Assembly (NCBI GenBank): GCA_030762935.1
Contig: CM060898.1
Span: 96,702,781-96,766,780 of the forward strand
DNA from: Hymenopus coronatus
Taxonomy: Eukaryota > Arthropoda > Insecta > Mantodea > Hymenopodidae
Direction of reading: 5' to 3'
DNA length: 64,000 bases
Shown here piece after piece: positions 1-14,700 of the stretch. The position numbers and the translations under genes were made by a program. Every line of letters starts with the position of its first letter. Position 1 is the first letter of the stretch. The notes beneath the pieces were generated by a model, which searched no databases, was not told the origin of the DNA, and saw nothing but the letters and a program-made list of their open reading frames with translations.

Positions 1-2450
1 CAGATACCTAAATTTACTATGAATGTGTTGCAAACTTTAGGCCACTTTTCTTTTAAGAGATTTGATACCTATATTTTGGAAATAAGCTGTCCACTAGGTG
101 CAGAAAAAAAATGTGTAGAAAACTGAGGCTTAGAAAAACAGTATCAAAATAAATATTTTGTGGTTAGGACAAAACCATAGAAGCTTTTTTACTGTATACA
201 TTAGAGTCTCCAATTATGAATTTTTCTGTCAGATGTAAACAATGTGAACTCTTGTACAGTATTAGTTACTGTCACTAGGTGTGTCTTATGCAAAGACCTT
301 GGAATTATATTACCTAGACTCACCGCTGGCGCTGTGTGCTGTCGCTAATTGAAACCTCTTGCGCATAGGTAGGTGAAGGGCAAACATGCTTTTTGCCATA
401 TTTTCAGTATCCTTAAAAGGCATTAAAAGTGAGGTGGTTAAAGGGTATTAGGTTTAATAATTAACATGGTGCACTTCTATGCTGCATAACTGTATCAACC
501 ACCAGGAAAATGATTCCGAGATCACTTTCCATCGGTAAGAATAAATTGTAACATTTGTGTTCCAAATTTATTCCGATTTATTCTCCTGGCTTTCCTTGGT
601 CACTAAGAGAATGATAATTTCTTTTAGGTTCCTAATACATAAACTAGAATTATTGAGTAAGCCATCAGCTGCTCCGAGACGTAACAAATTTGTGCCATCG
701 AAATATCACAGGCTATATACTCAGTGCATTTTGCAAAAAATTATTTCCATGAGAATAAAGGCAAGATGATGCTAAACCCTGATACAGTTCCTGCAGTATT
801 TAGTTTCCCTTCTTATCTTACAAAGGTAACAAGAACGCTAATTTCATTCTTATAACTATTTTGTAAATGTTTTATTAGCATCAGAAGGCAGTGCTAAAAT
901 ATTATAATTTGTTCAAAATAAAATGAAAGACCCGAAATCTTGATTAAGTTAATTTTTCAAATCTGTCATTTCAGACTGAAACACAACCTTACAGGAATTT
1001 TGAAAAAGTGTTACAACATAAAGAATATTAAGTAATAATCAATTTTAATTTTAGATTTGTAGTGCACATATTAATATACCTGTCTTATCTAACTCAAATA
1101 TACCACAATACTGATAGAAAATGTTTACTTAATATCTTGAATATAGCTTACTGAAGAGGAATACAGGTACCTAATTTCACATTTAATTTATTTTATTTTT
1201 CTACTGTACATACTATCTCTGAAAACCAGTATCGCATATGTTTTTTTCTGCTAAATCATTTTATTTATTTGTTTGTTTTATTTATTTACATACCGCCTTA
1301 GTTAATATTGTCATATTACCACTTTGACCTTCTATAATGACTGCTTAAATTTGAGGTGTACATTAAAACTGTACTTCTCGATTAACTTAACACACAATCA
1401 GTATCACATTCATATTTCCAGGCTCTTGAGGGTGGGGAATAAGAATAGAATCAAACCTAGCACATTTTTCACTTTTAATTCAGCATTTTGACCACTATAC
1501 TGCAGACACACAAACCCTCTTTATAATTCTTGTTGACAACTTAGTGCATTAAAATAAAAAGGTGAAAGTGTACATGGAATCACTGAGAAGAAACTGAGAA
1601 AACAAAATTAAAGCTGAATTATGCCCTCAGTGATGCTTATATCCTGTTCGTAAAACACTTTAAATGCAGGTATGTGATATTCAAGTTCAATGATAATATT
1701 TACTTCTGTTTTATTCAGTTGAGGGATGAAATTCTGTCTAGTCAATGAAGTGATTTTATTCAACTTTCAACAGTACATTCAAGGTCTAATCCCTGCGCAT
1801 AGATGCTGACGATCATAAAGAGCGTGTTGTCGCAATTATTTTCTACTCAGGTATCCTTATTACGTAATTATAGCTGTTTTAAATTTCACTGTTTTCCCAT
1901 TACAACCAATGTATTGTGCACAACCTAGGGAGTCTCTTGCTCTCCACCACTCTTCTTCGTATTATAGCACTTTATCTGGTCTGCGCAGCTAGGCATGTAG
2001 GGGCTTGGTCTCATGTGAAGCCCAATGAATAATGATACAGTAATTCTGACCACTTGTCCTGTTCAGTACAGAGAGTACAGTATGTGCAAGTAATGATTAG
2101 TTTTCTCATTTACTGGCACTTATTAGTTGAGACAGCATGTGAGTTACACTTCATTTTGATTGACAAATGAAGATGCTTCATAAAGTCAGATTTTGATTTT
2201 TCATGCAACACTACTAAACTATTGTTCTGCAACTGCAAATCCTTGCCCCTAACCTCAAAATGCCCAGTTTGGTATCATTACCTTTCTAGTTTACAATTTT
2301 TATCATATTGTTTTTTCCACATACTATATACAATAAAGCAAAGCATATTAACAGATCAACTGTTTTTCTAAACTTTAAAATGTGAATTAAACAGTAACAT
2401 ACATAAGATTATAACTTTTGTAAGAATGTTCATGGAATGTTTATTTGCAG
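1..2450 (+). other. Laminin gamma intron (or unseen upstream exons), no recognised gene
   Basis: AT-rich sequence. The only open frames are short, with no LE-module cysteine pattern. It ends in a pyrimidine-rich acceptor at 2450. I see no convincing exon or transposon here. Confidence 0.5.
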
Positions 2451-2721
2451 TGCCTGGAAAATGTAGAAGGTCGCAGATGTGACCGGTGTAAAGAGAATAA
2501 ATATGATAGACAGAGGGGCTGTGTAGACTGTCCCGCATGCTACAATCTGGTGCAGAGAGCTGCTGATGATCATCGTACTAAACTAGCAGAACTCAAGAAA
2601 GTTCTTGATGACATTTCAAGCAACCCCACAGTCATAAGCGATGATAATTTTGAAAAGAAATTGAAGGAAGTTCAAGATATTGTGGAAAAATTGTGGAACG
2701 AGGCCAAACAAGGAGTAGGCA
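2451..2721 (+). CDS. LanB2: Laminin gamma exon a: last LE module and start of coiled coil
   Basis: The exon opens after a TTTGCAG acceptor with codon TGC. It encodes the cysteine-rich end of the last LE module (CLENVEGRRCDRC), the CPACYNLVQ boundary, then the first helix ending WNEAKQGVG. The donor is at 2722 (GTATGT) and leaves phase 1. An alternative GTAGGC donor 10 nt upstream was rejected because it would put the next exon out of frame. In the family the CPAC cysteines link the chains at the top of the arm. Confidence 0.93.
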
Positions 2722-5700
2722 GTATGTATTCTATTTGTTTCTATACGTTCCAAAACTTTATATTTTATAAAAGCTTCACTGTTCTAATTTTCTTTGTTCA
2801 TTAATAAAATTATGCTTGAGATAAAATTAACAGCATTTCAGCTAGATATAAAAATAATGTATAACATGACAACAGAGAATTAGGTTCTAGAAAATAAGAA
2901 AAGAGGACACAAATGAATTAAACCTTACATTTAATTTTTTCCTGACTTCTAAATGAACACTGTTGCACATACTTTCAACCAACTATTTTGTGCAGAATCA
3001 TTCAAACTTCTGCCCTATTATAAATTCTACAGAAAATGCAGTATTATATCTTTTATAAGTACACATAAGATATGTATGCACTAAAAATATCTAAAATATG
3101 CATAGGATTATAGTTTCAAAGTGTCAAAGTTTGCTTTGTAATTGTAAAGCATGCATTATAATTATTAACTTTAGATTTATAATTTTTGTCACTTGCAATA
3201 TGCATTCTTCCTTAGATTTCATCCTGGTCATTGTAATTTGATTTGCAGTATAAAGTGACCAGTTTTTCTAAATGCTCAATTGCGACATTAATCAGTTAAC
3301 AAAGGTGTGTGCTAAGAAGCATCTTTACACATCTACAGATGTTACTGACTAAAATTTGAAGGCACTGCTGGAAGCACTACATTTTCATCTTTAAGAAATT
3401 TATCCACAGAACACAAAATTTAATTTTTCTCTAAAATACTGCATAAATAACCATAGAATTTTTCTGCACACTTTAATGAAGAACTCTCAAGTTTATTCTG
3501 AACGTCCATTAGTGTATTTCCAATAGTAAGGCCTCTATTATTTTGTCTTTATGTGTTTAAATATTCATTTTAAAATTAAAAGTTTAAAAATATGCTATTA
3601 TATGATTAACATATGGAAAAATGATGAAATTTGTAGCACCAGAAATATGCATTATAGAACTTTACTACAAGAAAGCATCTACAAAACTTCATTCTCTATC
3701 ACAAGTAAAAAAAAAAAAATCTAATGAGTTCTATTCACAAAAGTTTCTCTACATCTCTGTAACAAATTATGTTAAAAAGCTTATTCTTCTATCTACTTCA
3801 TGATAAACAAGATATACAGCAGAAACTGTCCTTATTATATCACTTCTTGCAAGTAAAAGGGAAAAAATCTTATGTATTCCATTCATATGAAGTTCTCTAG
3901 CTGTTCGGCAAACAAACCTTTTATTTAAAAGATTAATTAATCTTTTATCTACATTATGCTAATTAAGATAAACATAAGCAGAATTAATCTTATAACTAGC
4001 TTGCTTGTAAGTAGAATGAAAATAAGAAAATGCACAAGCTAAAGTGATAGTCTCGTCCTTTAAAAGCTGGTTGCTAAGTGAAACAGTTGAAATTCCACAC
4101 TCTTTGCTTGCCAGGAATAAACAAATAAGAAACAAGAAGAAAGATGTCTTTGTGTTTAAGAAAAGTTTAAGTGATTTAAAATTGAAAAATGGTTATCTCA
4201 AAAATGGTTAACTTTACAAAAAGTGTATATGACATAAATTGTGTGTTGTAATGAGATTTACATTTTGTGTATAGTAAGTTTTTGTATGTCTCTTATGGTT
4301 TATCAGTTATACAAAAGTCATCCAGAATGAAGAGGTCTTCAGAGACTATTCCCATAAAATTCAAGATATACATTTCGTTTGTCATTAAAATAGCTTAAAC
4401 ATACAGTATTTTAATCAAAATCGTTAGCCATTTTTGAGAATATCAAAATTTTGAAAAAATGATCCATGTAAAGGGTAGTTGCAGATGGGGGGATTTTCTT
4501 AAAAATCTTTATGTCACATCCTTGGAGGATACCAAACTTAAATACCAAGTTTGGTATTTAAGAGTATTTTATTTTTTGAGCTATGCTATCCACACCACAC
4601 CAACCCATCCCCACCTCCACACATGGATGTTTTTCTAAAAATGCTTTTTTTGGACTCACATATCAATCTCAACATAGAATTTTTGGGTGCATTACAATAT
4701 CTTCTCTATTCGCTATGTACATAATACATATAGAGAAAGTAACAAACCAAATCTGCATTTGCACCTGTGCATGCACATTTCTCTGGACACTTGACTCGAC
4801 GTTTCACATAATTTTGGAAGCAGAGGAGAGAAACAATATTGAGACATGAAATTGATGAAATATATCATACAATCTGATATCTAGTAGTTTCAATGCTAAG
4901 GTTTCATTCTGTCTGTACATCCTAGAGTTCATGCACTGTATATCATTTAATAATTCAGCTAGTTCATAGTAAATTAGATAACCTATTTGACAAAGAAAGA
5001 AATTTTCTTTGGTTGACAATACTATGGAAAGATAGGCAAGTGACTCCTCTCTTCTTCTCCCCAGCCTTACTTCCCTGTAAAAGTAGCACCCAAGAAACGG
5101 TGTGTGCATAATACAAACTCAATGTCTATTTATAAGGCCCATAATTAAAGCCTAGTTATACGCAGAGCTCAGTCCGGGGTCACAAAATTGCCAGTTTGAG
5201 GTTTGGTGCACATAGAGTATAACTATGACATGATGGGGTAGGCATGGCCTCTATAGCCCGTTTTGAAATGTATTGCAGTTTCAGTTCCTGCTATTTTTTT
5301 TTAACTCCTTTCCTGTTTTTTTTTTTTTTTTTTTAATTTATCCCTATTTTTGTTGTTTGCCTATTTCTTTCCTTTTTTACATACATATTTACAAATACCT
5401 ATGCCCATGGGGGTGGCAACTAGATAAACCAGTGAACTCTGAAAGAGAGTGCAGATTGAAAAATGTTGAAAATACGAAAGCATAGGCATTTGACACTGCA
5501 CAAACTTGTAGATGATTTAAGCATATTTTGAGCGACAGGAGGAAAGCCTTTTCTTTCTCTACAGTAAATATGTATTTTGTAATTCATTGCAATAGATTCC
5601 GAGTGAGCACATTATTAACCTGAATTTTTGTATGAAGCTTTATATTTCATTCATAAAAGTACAAGGCATTTTTATTTACTACTCATATTATGAAATATGC

Positions 5701-8700
5701 ACGTAATGTCAATACATGCAATGAGCTACTTTTGGTACAGATTTTATCTCAACGTGTACATGTTTACGCTACAAACCTCTCCCTACTACCCTCTCTTTAT
5801 ACCACTGATTGCTCTGTGTGCTCATAACTATGTGTGCTTCAGAACACAAAACAAGCTCTAGTTATAAGGTCCTCAGTTACTAATCATGCATTGTTGATCT
5901 GGTGCCCTGCCCCTCGGATGTTGCCCCTTATGTTTGATAAGTGAAGCAGTGCAGACTTTCTCATAGTCTTCCTTAGAGTATCTACCACTTTTACTTTTGT
6001 TTGTGAAAGAGGAGGCTAAGGAGAACTCTCACCAACTCTGGATATTAGGAGAGGTGGTGCTGTAAATTCTCTTTTAAGGGACATCCCCTGATTTTAACCA
6101 GACTTCAAGAGTTATGCTCCTTTATTGTGATGGGAGGGGACCAAATAAGGCCTGAGTTCAATGTAAAACAATGCTGTTCAGTGATAATACCTCTTAGGAA
6201 TAAGCCAGGCCTAGAGAGACAGTCTTCCTTGAAATCTAGGGGCATGCCCAGTATACACGGATGACTCCGGTATTGGGGACAGGATGGGTAATGGGGTTAA
6301 GGGCCTATCACCAGGGTTGCCATTACTGTGCAATCCTAATCTGCATATTTTATATTATAAACATGACAGGAAAATGGGTGCAAAGATAATCTGTTCAGAT
6401 AGCCAGCAACTTTAAAAGCTCTTAATGCACATTAAATCATGTCCAAATTAGAGAGGTAGAATCAGACTGAAAAATTAAATATCATATCTGGAATTTGAAC
6501 CACAGATCTTTGGTCTACCATGCCTGACTCTAACCAACTGAACTGCCATTGTACTCATGTGAGTTAGTTGGAGCAGCCAGCATGTTGCCATTGTAGCCCA
6601 GTTGATTTGAGCAGTAGCAGAGTAAGCCAAACACTCATGGTTCAAACCCCAACTATGGCAATGAACTTTTCTATCTCTCCCAATTTAGTCCATATGCAAC
6701 ATGACACATAGAACAAGTAATAAACACATCCAAACCAAATTAGTTTGCAATGCCAATTCTGGCTTAATCATTCTCTTTTGGATCCTTGGGTATGAATACA
6801 TTAACTTTTATTGCCTGTCAGGACTTATAAGTCCTATTTGCCTTAGGACTAATTTCATATTACACTAACGTTCAACCATAACATAGTTATTCAAGAATGT
6901 TTTACATTGTAATAATATAACATTTTTGCAATAAAGGGTGGTGATTTTTTACCTTTTTTGTTTTTAAGGAAAAAAGCAAAATCCACATAACTGCAGTCAA
7001 ATGTAACCCTGTCAGCATACCATTATACTAGTTATTTCACTTGGGCCCTTCCCATCCTTTACCATAACCACATTTGACTACTGTTGCTGGGATTTGAATT
7101 AGCAATTTTGGCTTTGAATGTAATGCATTACCTATCCATTTCCCATCACCTTAACCCTCTTTGGAAGTAGTGTCTTTATAAGAGATATTAATACCTGTTT
7201 AAGGATCAGAGGATAAATGGCATACATAGAAAATAATTTAGGCAATAAAGGGAATGAGATGGCAGATATGCTTGCTAAGGAGGACTCTAGAATCATAGGT
7301 CCAAAACCTTTTGTGCTTCTCTCTCAGAAGTTTCCAATTAAATCTCCAACATTAGATAATCTCATTTGATAATTACAACATTGTTAAGATTTTTAGTGGT
7401 GTATTTCTGTGGATATTTTAAGCTTGATGCTTTCAGCTTTAACTGATGCATTTTTATAAATATTGAATTTTTATAAATATAAATTGAATTGATTCTATTT
7501 CGTTCTCCATTAAATTCATTATCTTCCTTCCTTACAGAGTGATGATCCTGTTCTGAGATGTGAACCATCAATTAGGAAGCCATGCAACATATCAGAAAAT
7601 GTTGAAACCTTAGTAGGTGGAGAATAAGTTGCACTAGAATACTGATGTGATTCAAAATATAAAATCCAAGTTGTTTAAGCCTGACTTCTTCACAGGAAGG
7701 GTAGTTCAGTATACAAACTACTTGCTAGAGGGAGGGAAGATAGAAAGACAGAATAGCGAATGCTGAGTGTGTCTGATATTATGCACATGTCTGTGAGAGA
7801 TCTGCTGGTCTTGATATTTACAAAATAAATAGTGTGACCATGCTGTGCTGGTCAATAACTAACCACACATGTGTTAGCAGTGGAATGGTTGTTGCATGTA
7901 TTTGGTTGGCTTCCTTTATGTAGTTTCACTCATTGTCATAGGAGCCATAGGTTTAACACATTAGCCTTGGAACGCCACACCTGTGTGCAAAGAACACATG
8001 CTAGAATGTTTGTTCCTTCTGGACATTTTTGATGTCATCGACAAATCAGTTTAGGTAGAGCTGCAACTCCAGCAAGTCAGTTTTGACTGTGAGTTCCCAA
8101 TGTAAAGCAGTTACGTGAGAGAGCAGTAAACTGTCTACGTGATGATGTGACAAGATAAAAGTTGTGCAGAATTGTTGTGAAAGTATTGGAATAAAGACTA
8201 TTTGTAATAAATGTAGAAGTAATAAGGAGATCTTTTGATACAGTGTCTGGCAGAGACAGTGAAATGCTGAGTGTGAGTGACCCATGGAGATAGCCGTTTT
8301 GCTTTTTGATGCTGACTAAAAACACATCAGCATTCTATTTGCTCTGATTTCAATACTATGATATACTGCACGATTTCCTCACTGCAGTTTCTTGGTGCAG
8401 GATCTATCTTGGTGCATAGAGATCTCAGATATCCGATATCCTTTAAGATCACACAACAACATAACAGTCGTTGAAAAGTAGATCAAATATATTGTATTTG
8501 GTGTTATCTGCCATTTCAACTTTTTAGTATTATAATCTGAAATTTGACTGCCTTTATTAGTCTAATTTCGGTACTTTCCCTGATTTTCTTCATAGGTGAA
8601 GACAAGAGCTTGCTTGAACGTCTTGAAGATCTTCGTAAGCGTCTGGATGCAGTAGGAGATTTGGCTGGACAAGTGAAACAAAAGACTGATCAGGCTGCTC

Positions 8701-11700
8701 TCAGCACAGAAATGGGAAAAGGCAATGTTTCATTGGCTGAGGAAATCATTGATGCAGCCTCTGAATCTCTTGAGGTATGAGAAAAAACTAGATTATAATA
8801 AGATCCAAACAATTCAATTGTGATGATTGGAAATCTATATCTGAAAAAACTCCAGATGCTAGGTTTTGATAAATAAACTTCATAATAAATTTGTTACAAT
8901 ATATAATATTTATATTCATAAATCCATGTGTCTATTCCATAATGATGATAATAATGCTTTTATTTCACCTTATAGCATATGGTTATGATATTGAAGCTTG
9001 TTTCTGTGAATGAAGAAGTTCTTTCTTTTAAACTAGAAATTTTTGTGATCTTATTAATTTTCAGTGAAAATCTAAATAAATAAAGAAATTATAATTATAT
9101 GTTCTATTAAGGTGTTTTTTATTTTAAAGGAAACTATGGACTATCTGCAAACAGATGGTACTGCTGCTTTGCAGAAGGCAATGGAGCGTTCAGAGCAGTT
9201 TGGTCAAACCAGCATACAGATGTCTGAAATTGCACGAGAAGCTCGGGTTTTGGCTGAACAGTAAGTGTACATAATCCAAGCACTCTATCTCCTACACATC
9301 ACCCATTATGTGTCTTTCAGCTTCTGCTCAATATACAAAATCTGAATATAGTAATCTACACGGCTCAATGTGAGTGCAATTATCATTATTTTGATCCTTA
9401 TTATATTGCTTGGCAAAACTGACATATCTTTATGTTCCAGACAAGAAGAAGAAGCAGATGAAATACAGCTTATTGCTGCTAAGGCTGTAAATACATCAAC
9501 TGAAGCATATGCACTGGCAAGAGATGCTTTCAAACAACAACAGAACATAAGGTAAATTACAGTGAATTTGTTCATCTTGTTTCTCAACTTGAAGCTGCTA
9601 TATACAAAGCACATTTAAATGTAAAAGAATAAACAAGTTGACAATTATAAATACAGATGTAGTCAGGAGCAGAAATTGTACTGATGCATTTGACACCTAA
9701 TAGTGATTTTTTTAAATTATATGTTGGCAGAATTTCCTTATAAGATAGTTTCATATCTGTCCCATTGAGTGGATTGAATAAGTGAGCAGTAAAAGGGGTG
9801 GGAAGCAGAACTTGAGTGGCTAGATGATATTCACTAGCTGTGTCCATCTTCTGTTGGCTTTAAACCAAAAGTCTGGTACTCAAATCATAACCAATGAGAT
9901 TGGTTTCTGGCTCAGGAGTGAAGGAAAGGGTGGAGGAGGGGGTTTAATACACACATTATGTGGAGTGAGTGGTTGGAGTGGTTCCTGGTAAGTATTGTTC
10001 TCTTTACTATATATGCCATTTGAAAGGAACAAAAGACATGGACAACAAACCAAAAAATTATTAGCCTTAATAAACAAGATTATAGTGCTGCGAAGCTATG
10101 TGGAGTACCTCCAAGAACAGCGTCAAACTTGGTGAAAGAAATACATGATTGAAGTTACTGGACAAAGGTTTTATAAATAAGAGTAAAAAATTATTGTAAG
10201 GATCTGAGTTATAAACAAAAGAACCACATAACACAAAGAAGCATTACAAATAAAGTGCCAATTTTACATTGCTTGAAAAGATTAGGCAATTTTTTTTCCT
10301 TACAAAGCTTTTATATTAAAATGTACTAACATTTTGGAAAGGTAGAATTAGAATAAGAAATGCAGTGTCATGTTTGGGATCTGAACCACCATATTCAATT
10401 TGCTGTGCTATTGCTCTTCCATCCATGCTAAGAAATTGTAGCTTGCACATTATGGCATTTTCCTTGTGACTTAAATTTTCCCGGCAAAAAACAAGACATT
10501 TTCAATTTCTCTTGAGATAGTATACCTATTGTTGATAAGATATTTTATTTAATTCTACCTTTCCTTCCTAGAAGAACAATAAAATTAATAAAATTGAACT
10601 GAATGTGTTTTCTCAGTGAATTTAAAACTGTCTTGGATCCTAGCCTCTGGTGCACATCTGCCATTGTGATAAAAGGATATACCAATCAGCTTGGGTTGGT
10701 AGAACCAGGTGAGGCTTGAATGTGAGAGGTGACGTCCTTTGTGCAGTTCATGTGAAGAATGGTATTTGCAGTGAATAATATTTACATTGTTTGAATTATG
10801 CAATTAACATCAAATTTATTTGTACAGAAATTCCACGCACATTTTTTCAAATGTGCAAACTTTTCTATCACTCGTTGATTAAAGTATTTAATGCTGTGAC
10901 CAGTTTCTTCTCAATAGCAAGCATTGCCAGTGCTGAAAGTCGGTCTTCACCCATCGTATTCCTAGTAAAGGTTTTAATTCTTTTTGTTGTGGAAAAGCAT
11001 ATTTCTGGTTCTAATGAAGTCATTGTCGTAGTGATAACAGTCTTCAGTAGCTTGGTTAGTTACGGAAAAGTTTCTTTGTTGAGGTTGTTTTCTGTTATGA
11101 ACTGGTTAACTCTCTCTTAAGCTCAAATCTCGCATAAAATGAAAATTACTAAGAAAAATAGTGCATCTCACAAAGACTGCAGTTGCACTTCCGAATAGTT
11201 TCAACTAAATCTCAAAGATAGCAGCACCTTCCGCTGATAAACAGACCCCTGGAGTTGTTAATGAGACTGAAAGTACACGGTCGCACTGTGCTCATTTCTG
11301 GCTGTAAAATTCCAAGCTGCTTTGTTACCTGCGCAAGCGCAGAGCTGCTAAACATTAGTTATAAGCTAGCACACGAGGTCGGTGCTACAAGCATTGTTGA
11401 CACATACTCAGGTTCTCGGCTGTGTTCAATCTTGTTCAATCTGAAGAGCAAAGCGTGGTGTATTTAAACAAGTGGCACTGGATAGCGCATTTTATTAAAT
11501 GTTTCCTGAAAGAGAAAAAGTAGATCCACTAAGAAATAATGGAGGTTCATGTGCTCTTGTGCTCCTACACAGCAGCTGCTGCTGACAATAAGTTACTATC
11601 ACATTGTGTGCCTTTGCAAAAATTTTCGGCGGTGTAAGCTGCATCTTGCTGTCACTTATGTCTGAAACGTTTACTTTTTGTGAACTCATGCTAGCTATTC

Positions 11701-14700
11701 ATTGATTGAACATATGAGAATAATTGATAGTTGCATTTTCAAGAGTTGGTGCCCAGTTATGAGATGTACCCAGATGCAAAAGTATTGTTTGTTACTTGTG
11801 GATTCTCTGACTGGTGAAAAGCTGCACTATAATGAAGAGGTGCACTTTAATGAGGCCCATTAAGATGCAGCTACCAGATATATACTTGGTATATTTAGAC
11901 ATGCTTGGACACAAATTATCTTTTAATATAAGAAAGGATTCCTTTTATTACCCAGAGACACTTTCTTAATCATAATATTTAAATATATTTCCTATAAAAT
12001 GACCAAAGAAATTGGCAATAGTTTCTCGACCTCTGCAATGCATAGGTTTGCTATCCTTTTGTTTACAAATTCCAACAATTTCTCTCTGTTACAGTGAGGA
12101 GCTTCGCATACTCGGTGTAAACATAGAAGATGCTGAAGTTAAGTTAGAAAGAGCCAAAGAGCTAGCTGAAGAAGCAGGCCGGAAAGTGGGTGATGTCAAT
12201 GAAAATGCTCTCAAGATTTACACAGATATTTATGCCCTTACAATACCAGATATAAACATACCAAGACTCAAGGAAGTTGCTCAAATAACATCTAAAGAGG
12301 TAATTACTACCCTTATTTCTCTGATTCTTCCTTAGAATCCCGAAGTATGTGTTATGACCTCTTTTCTGGGGGAGATTAGTACAGCAGATGCTTTCACTAA
12401 CAGATAAACACATTTTGTGTGATGATTAAGGTGTTAACATTTTTACGTACACTTTACTTACTTTTATAAAGGACAATTGTTTTAGGAATGTTGTTCCCAT
12501 CATCAGCTGCTGATTGGAACAAGGTTTTATTTTTCTCTTGTGTGATATTATGGTATGTATACAGCATTATATTTATTTTGATGTAATGCATTTTAGTGTT
12601 CCATTAAAGATTGTATGTTAAGAAATGTGCTTAGTCTCTACCCTCAGCAGCTTTATATGATAAAAGTGAGCACTTTTCTTTACTTACTTGAACATTTCTA
12701 AAAGAACCATTATTCTAGCAGCATTGTATCATATTAGTGAACTTATATTTCTAATTTTTGTTTATAATGTATATCCTTTTAGGCCAATTCTTATAGATGT
12801 GGTTCTCTCAATTTGTAGGCTTATCAATGTATACATACTCCTGTACATATGCATAAAAGTGGTTGCATAATAATATAACATAAATATGTTATTGTTCTTA
12901 TGTTAAAAGGCCGATAGAATAAAGCAGAAAGCAGAAGATCTTTTGGCTGACAATGAAGGCATTTTGGATGATATTGGAGAGCAAATAGAAGAAATTCGTG
13001 ATCTCCTTGTGAGAGGGGAAGAGCAGCAACAACTAGCAGATGAGTTACTGGCAGATGCTGATGCTGCTAATGCTGTTGCAGCTGCTGCTGTAGAGATGGG
13101 GGATAAAATTCTAGAAGAGGCACAAAACACTTACAAAACCTTACAAGGTACGTTTATTTTTATGGTTGAATTGAACTTGATAGTTTTACTGAATCTAGAC
13201 AATTTTTAAAAGCAGTTTGAAATTCTGGTTAGATGCTATAAATAAGAAGCTATGTAGTAATACCATTCTTAATTTAAAAACTATGCAAGAATTTACACAT
13301 GGTAAGTGTTTTAAGAATGAACTTGTACAACTGAGTTTTAATAACATTACACTTGCTCCATTTAGCTAGTTTTGACTAGAATATGGTTCATAGTAAGCTG
13401 CCTTCAAAACATATTAAAACTAGACAAATGAAGCAATATAGTGTTGTTAAAATTCAATTGTAACATTGAGAATTATTCTTAATGTTCTTCATAATTGTAC
13501 TACTTCATTATATTGTACTCTCATACATGCGCTATAAATATTTTATTATTAAATTAAAATGATGTTGATATTGCATTTAAAGTAGGCTTTTATAACTAAA
13601 AAAACTTTGATTAAGAAAAATGAAGTAAACCCACAACCAGAAAATAGAAAGAAAGAAAAATGGAGTGGTTAGACCACTTGCCTCTCACCTAGACGGCCTG
13701 GGTTCAATCACAAGCGACCACATGTGAGATTTGTAGTGGACAAAGCAGTGCAGGGGTGGGTTTTCTGAAGGTTCTCTGTTTTCCCCTGCCATTGCATTCC
13801 ACCGGTGCTCTATCTTCATTCCATGTATCAACAGTGTCATCACCTGCGGTGCCACAAGTAATAAAAGCGGGCTTTAAAAGCTACCAAAAAAAAAGTAAAC
13901 AACAGAAAGTATGAGGGATGGTCACAAAGGTATAATTATCACCTAGAAAAATTCAAGCTGCAGCCATGAAACTTGTGATAGTGTCAGTCCTTCTCTGCAT
14001 ATTCATGAACCCTTCAATGAAACACATTTTTTTCTAAATGAGGATGATTGCAGAGATCTTAATTGTAGAGGTCTGTGTTTTGGCTGAAAAATGTTCCACT
14101 TCAAAATTCACCTCATCCTCATTCTGGAAATGCCTGCCATGTAAGGATTTCTTCATTCATGGAAAGAGGAAGAAGTCACCGAGTGCCATATCAGGAGAAT
14201 ATGAGAGTTGAGGGAAAATTTGATAGCCTAAACAAGCAGCATGTGTGACTGTCCTGTGCAGAATGAGTTGGAGCATTGTCATGAAGCAAAAGAACCATTG
14301 GACATCTTTCCAGAGTGCTTTATCCTGACAGCTTCCTGTAACCTCGTCAGGAGATTTCAGTAACATGGTTATGTGATGTTTGTCCTTTACAAGCATAATC
14401 TGTTAGCCCCAGCAATCCCAAAAAAAACACTCAGCATCACCTTGCCCAATGATGATTGCATCTTTGCCTTCTTTGTGGTGGTAAATCTACATGTTTCCAC
14501 TGCTTGCTTTGCTCCTTTGTCTTGGGGCCATAGTGATATATACAGCACTTGTCCATGATATTTAGGTGGCTAGAAAGGTAATCTGATTAGGGCTGATAAA
14601 GCTGCAACATTTCTGCTGCTGCCTCGGTTTAGTGGCCTTTTTAAATGGGGTGAGCAGTCATGGGACCCAGAGGGCTGTGACCTTTGTCATGTTCAAAATG

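Larger units (their letters stand above)
2722..8595 (+). other. Laminin intron a-b (5.9 kb)
   Basis: Contains the R1 copies, two head-to-head tRNA-like SINEs, a short inverted-end repeat and a LINE RNase H scrap. The stretch 5110-6420 is GC-richer in places but matches nothing I recognise. Confidence 0.7.
9552..12094 (+). other. Laminin intron d-e (2.5 kb)
   Basis: Contains a decayed S1 SINE and a hAT transposase remnant. The rest (9552-10300) matches nothing I know. Confidence 0.65.

Noticed and set aside
2711..2721. Alternative donor GTAGGC after AAACAAGGA in laminin exon a
   Set aside because: It would leave phase 0 and throw exon b out of frame. The GTATGT donor at 2722 keeps the frame.
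10791..11120. 109-codon plus-strand open frame
   Set aside because: It is the antisense of the hAT transposase remnant. The protein motifs are on the minus strand.
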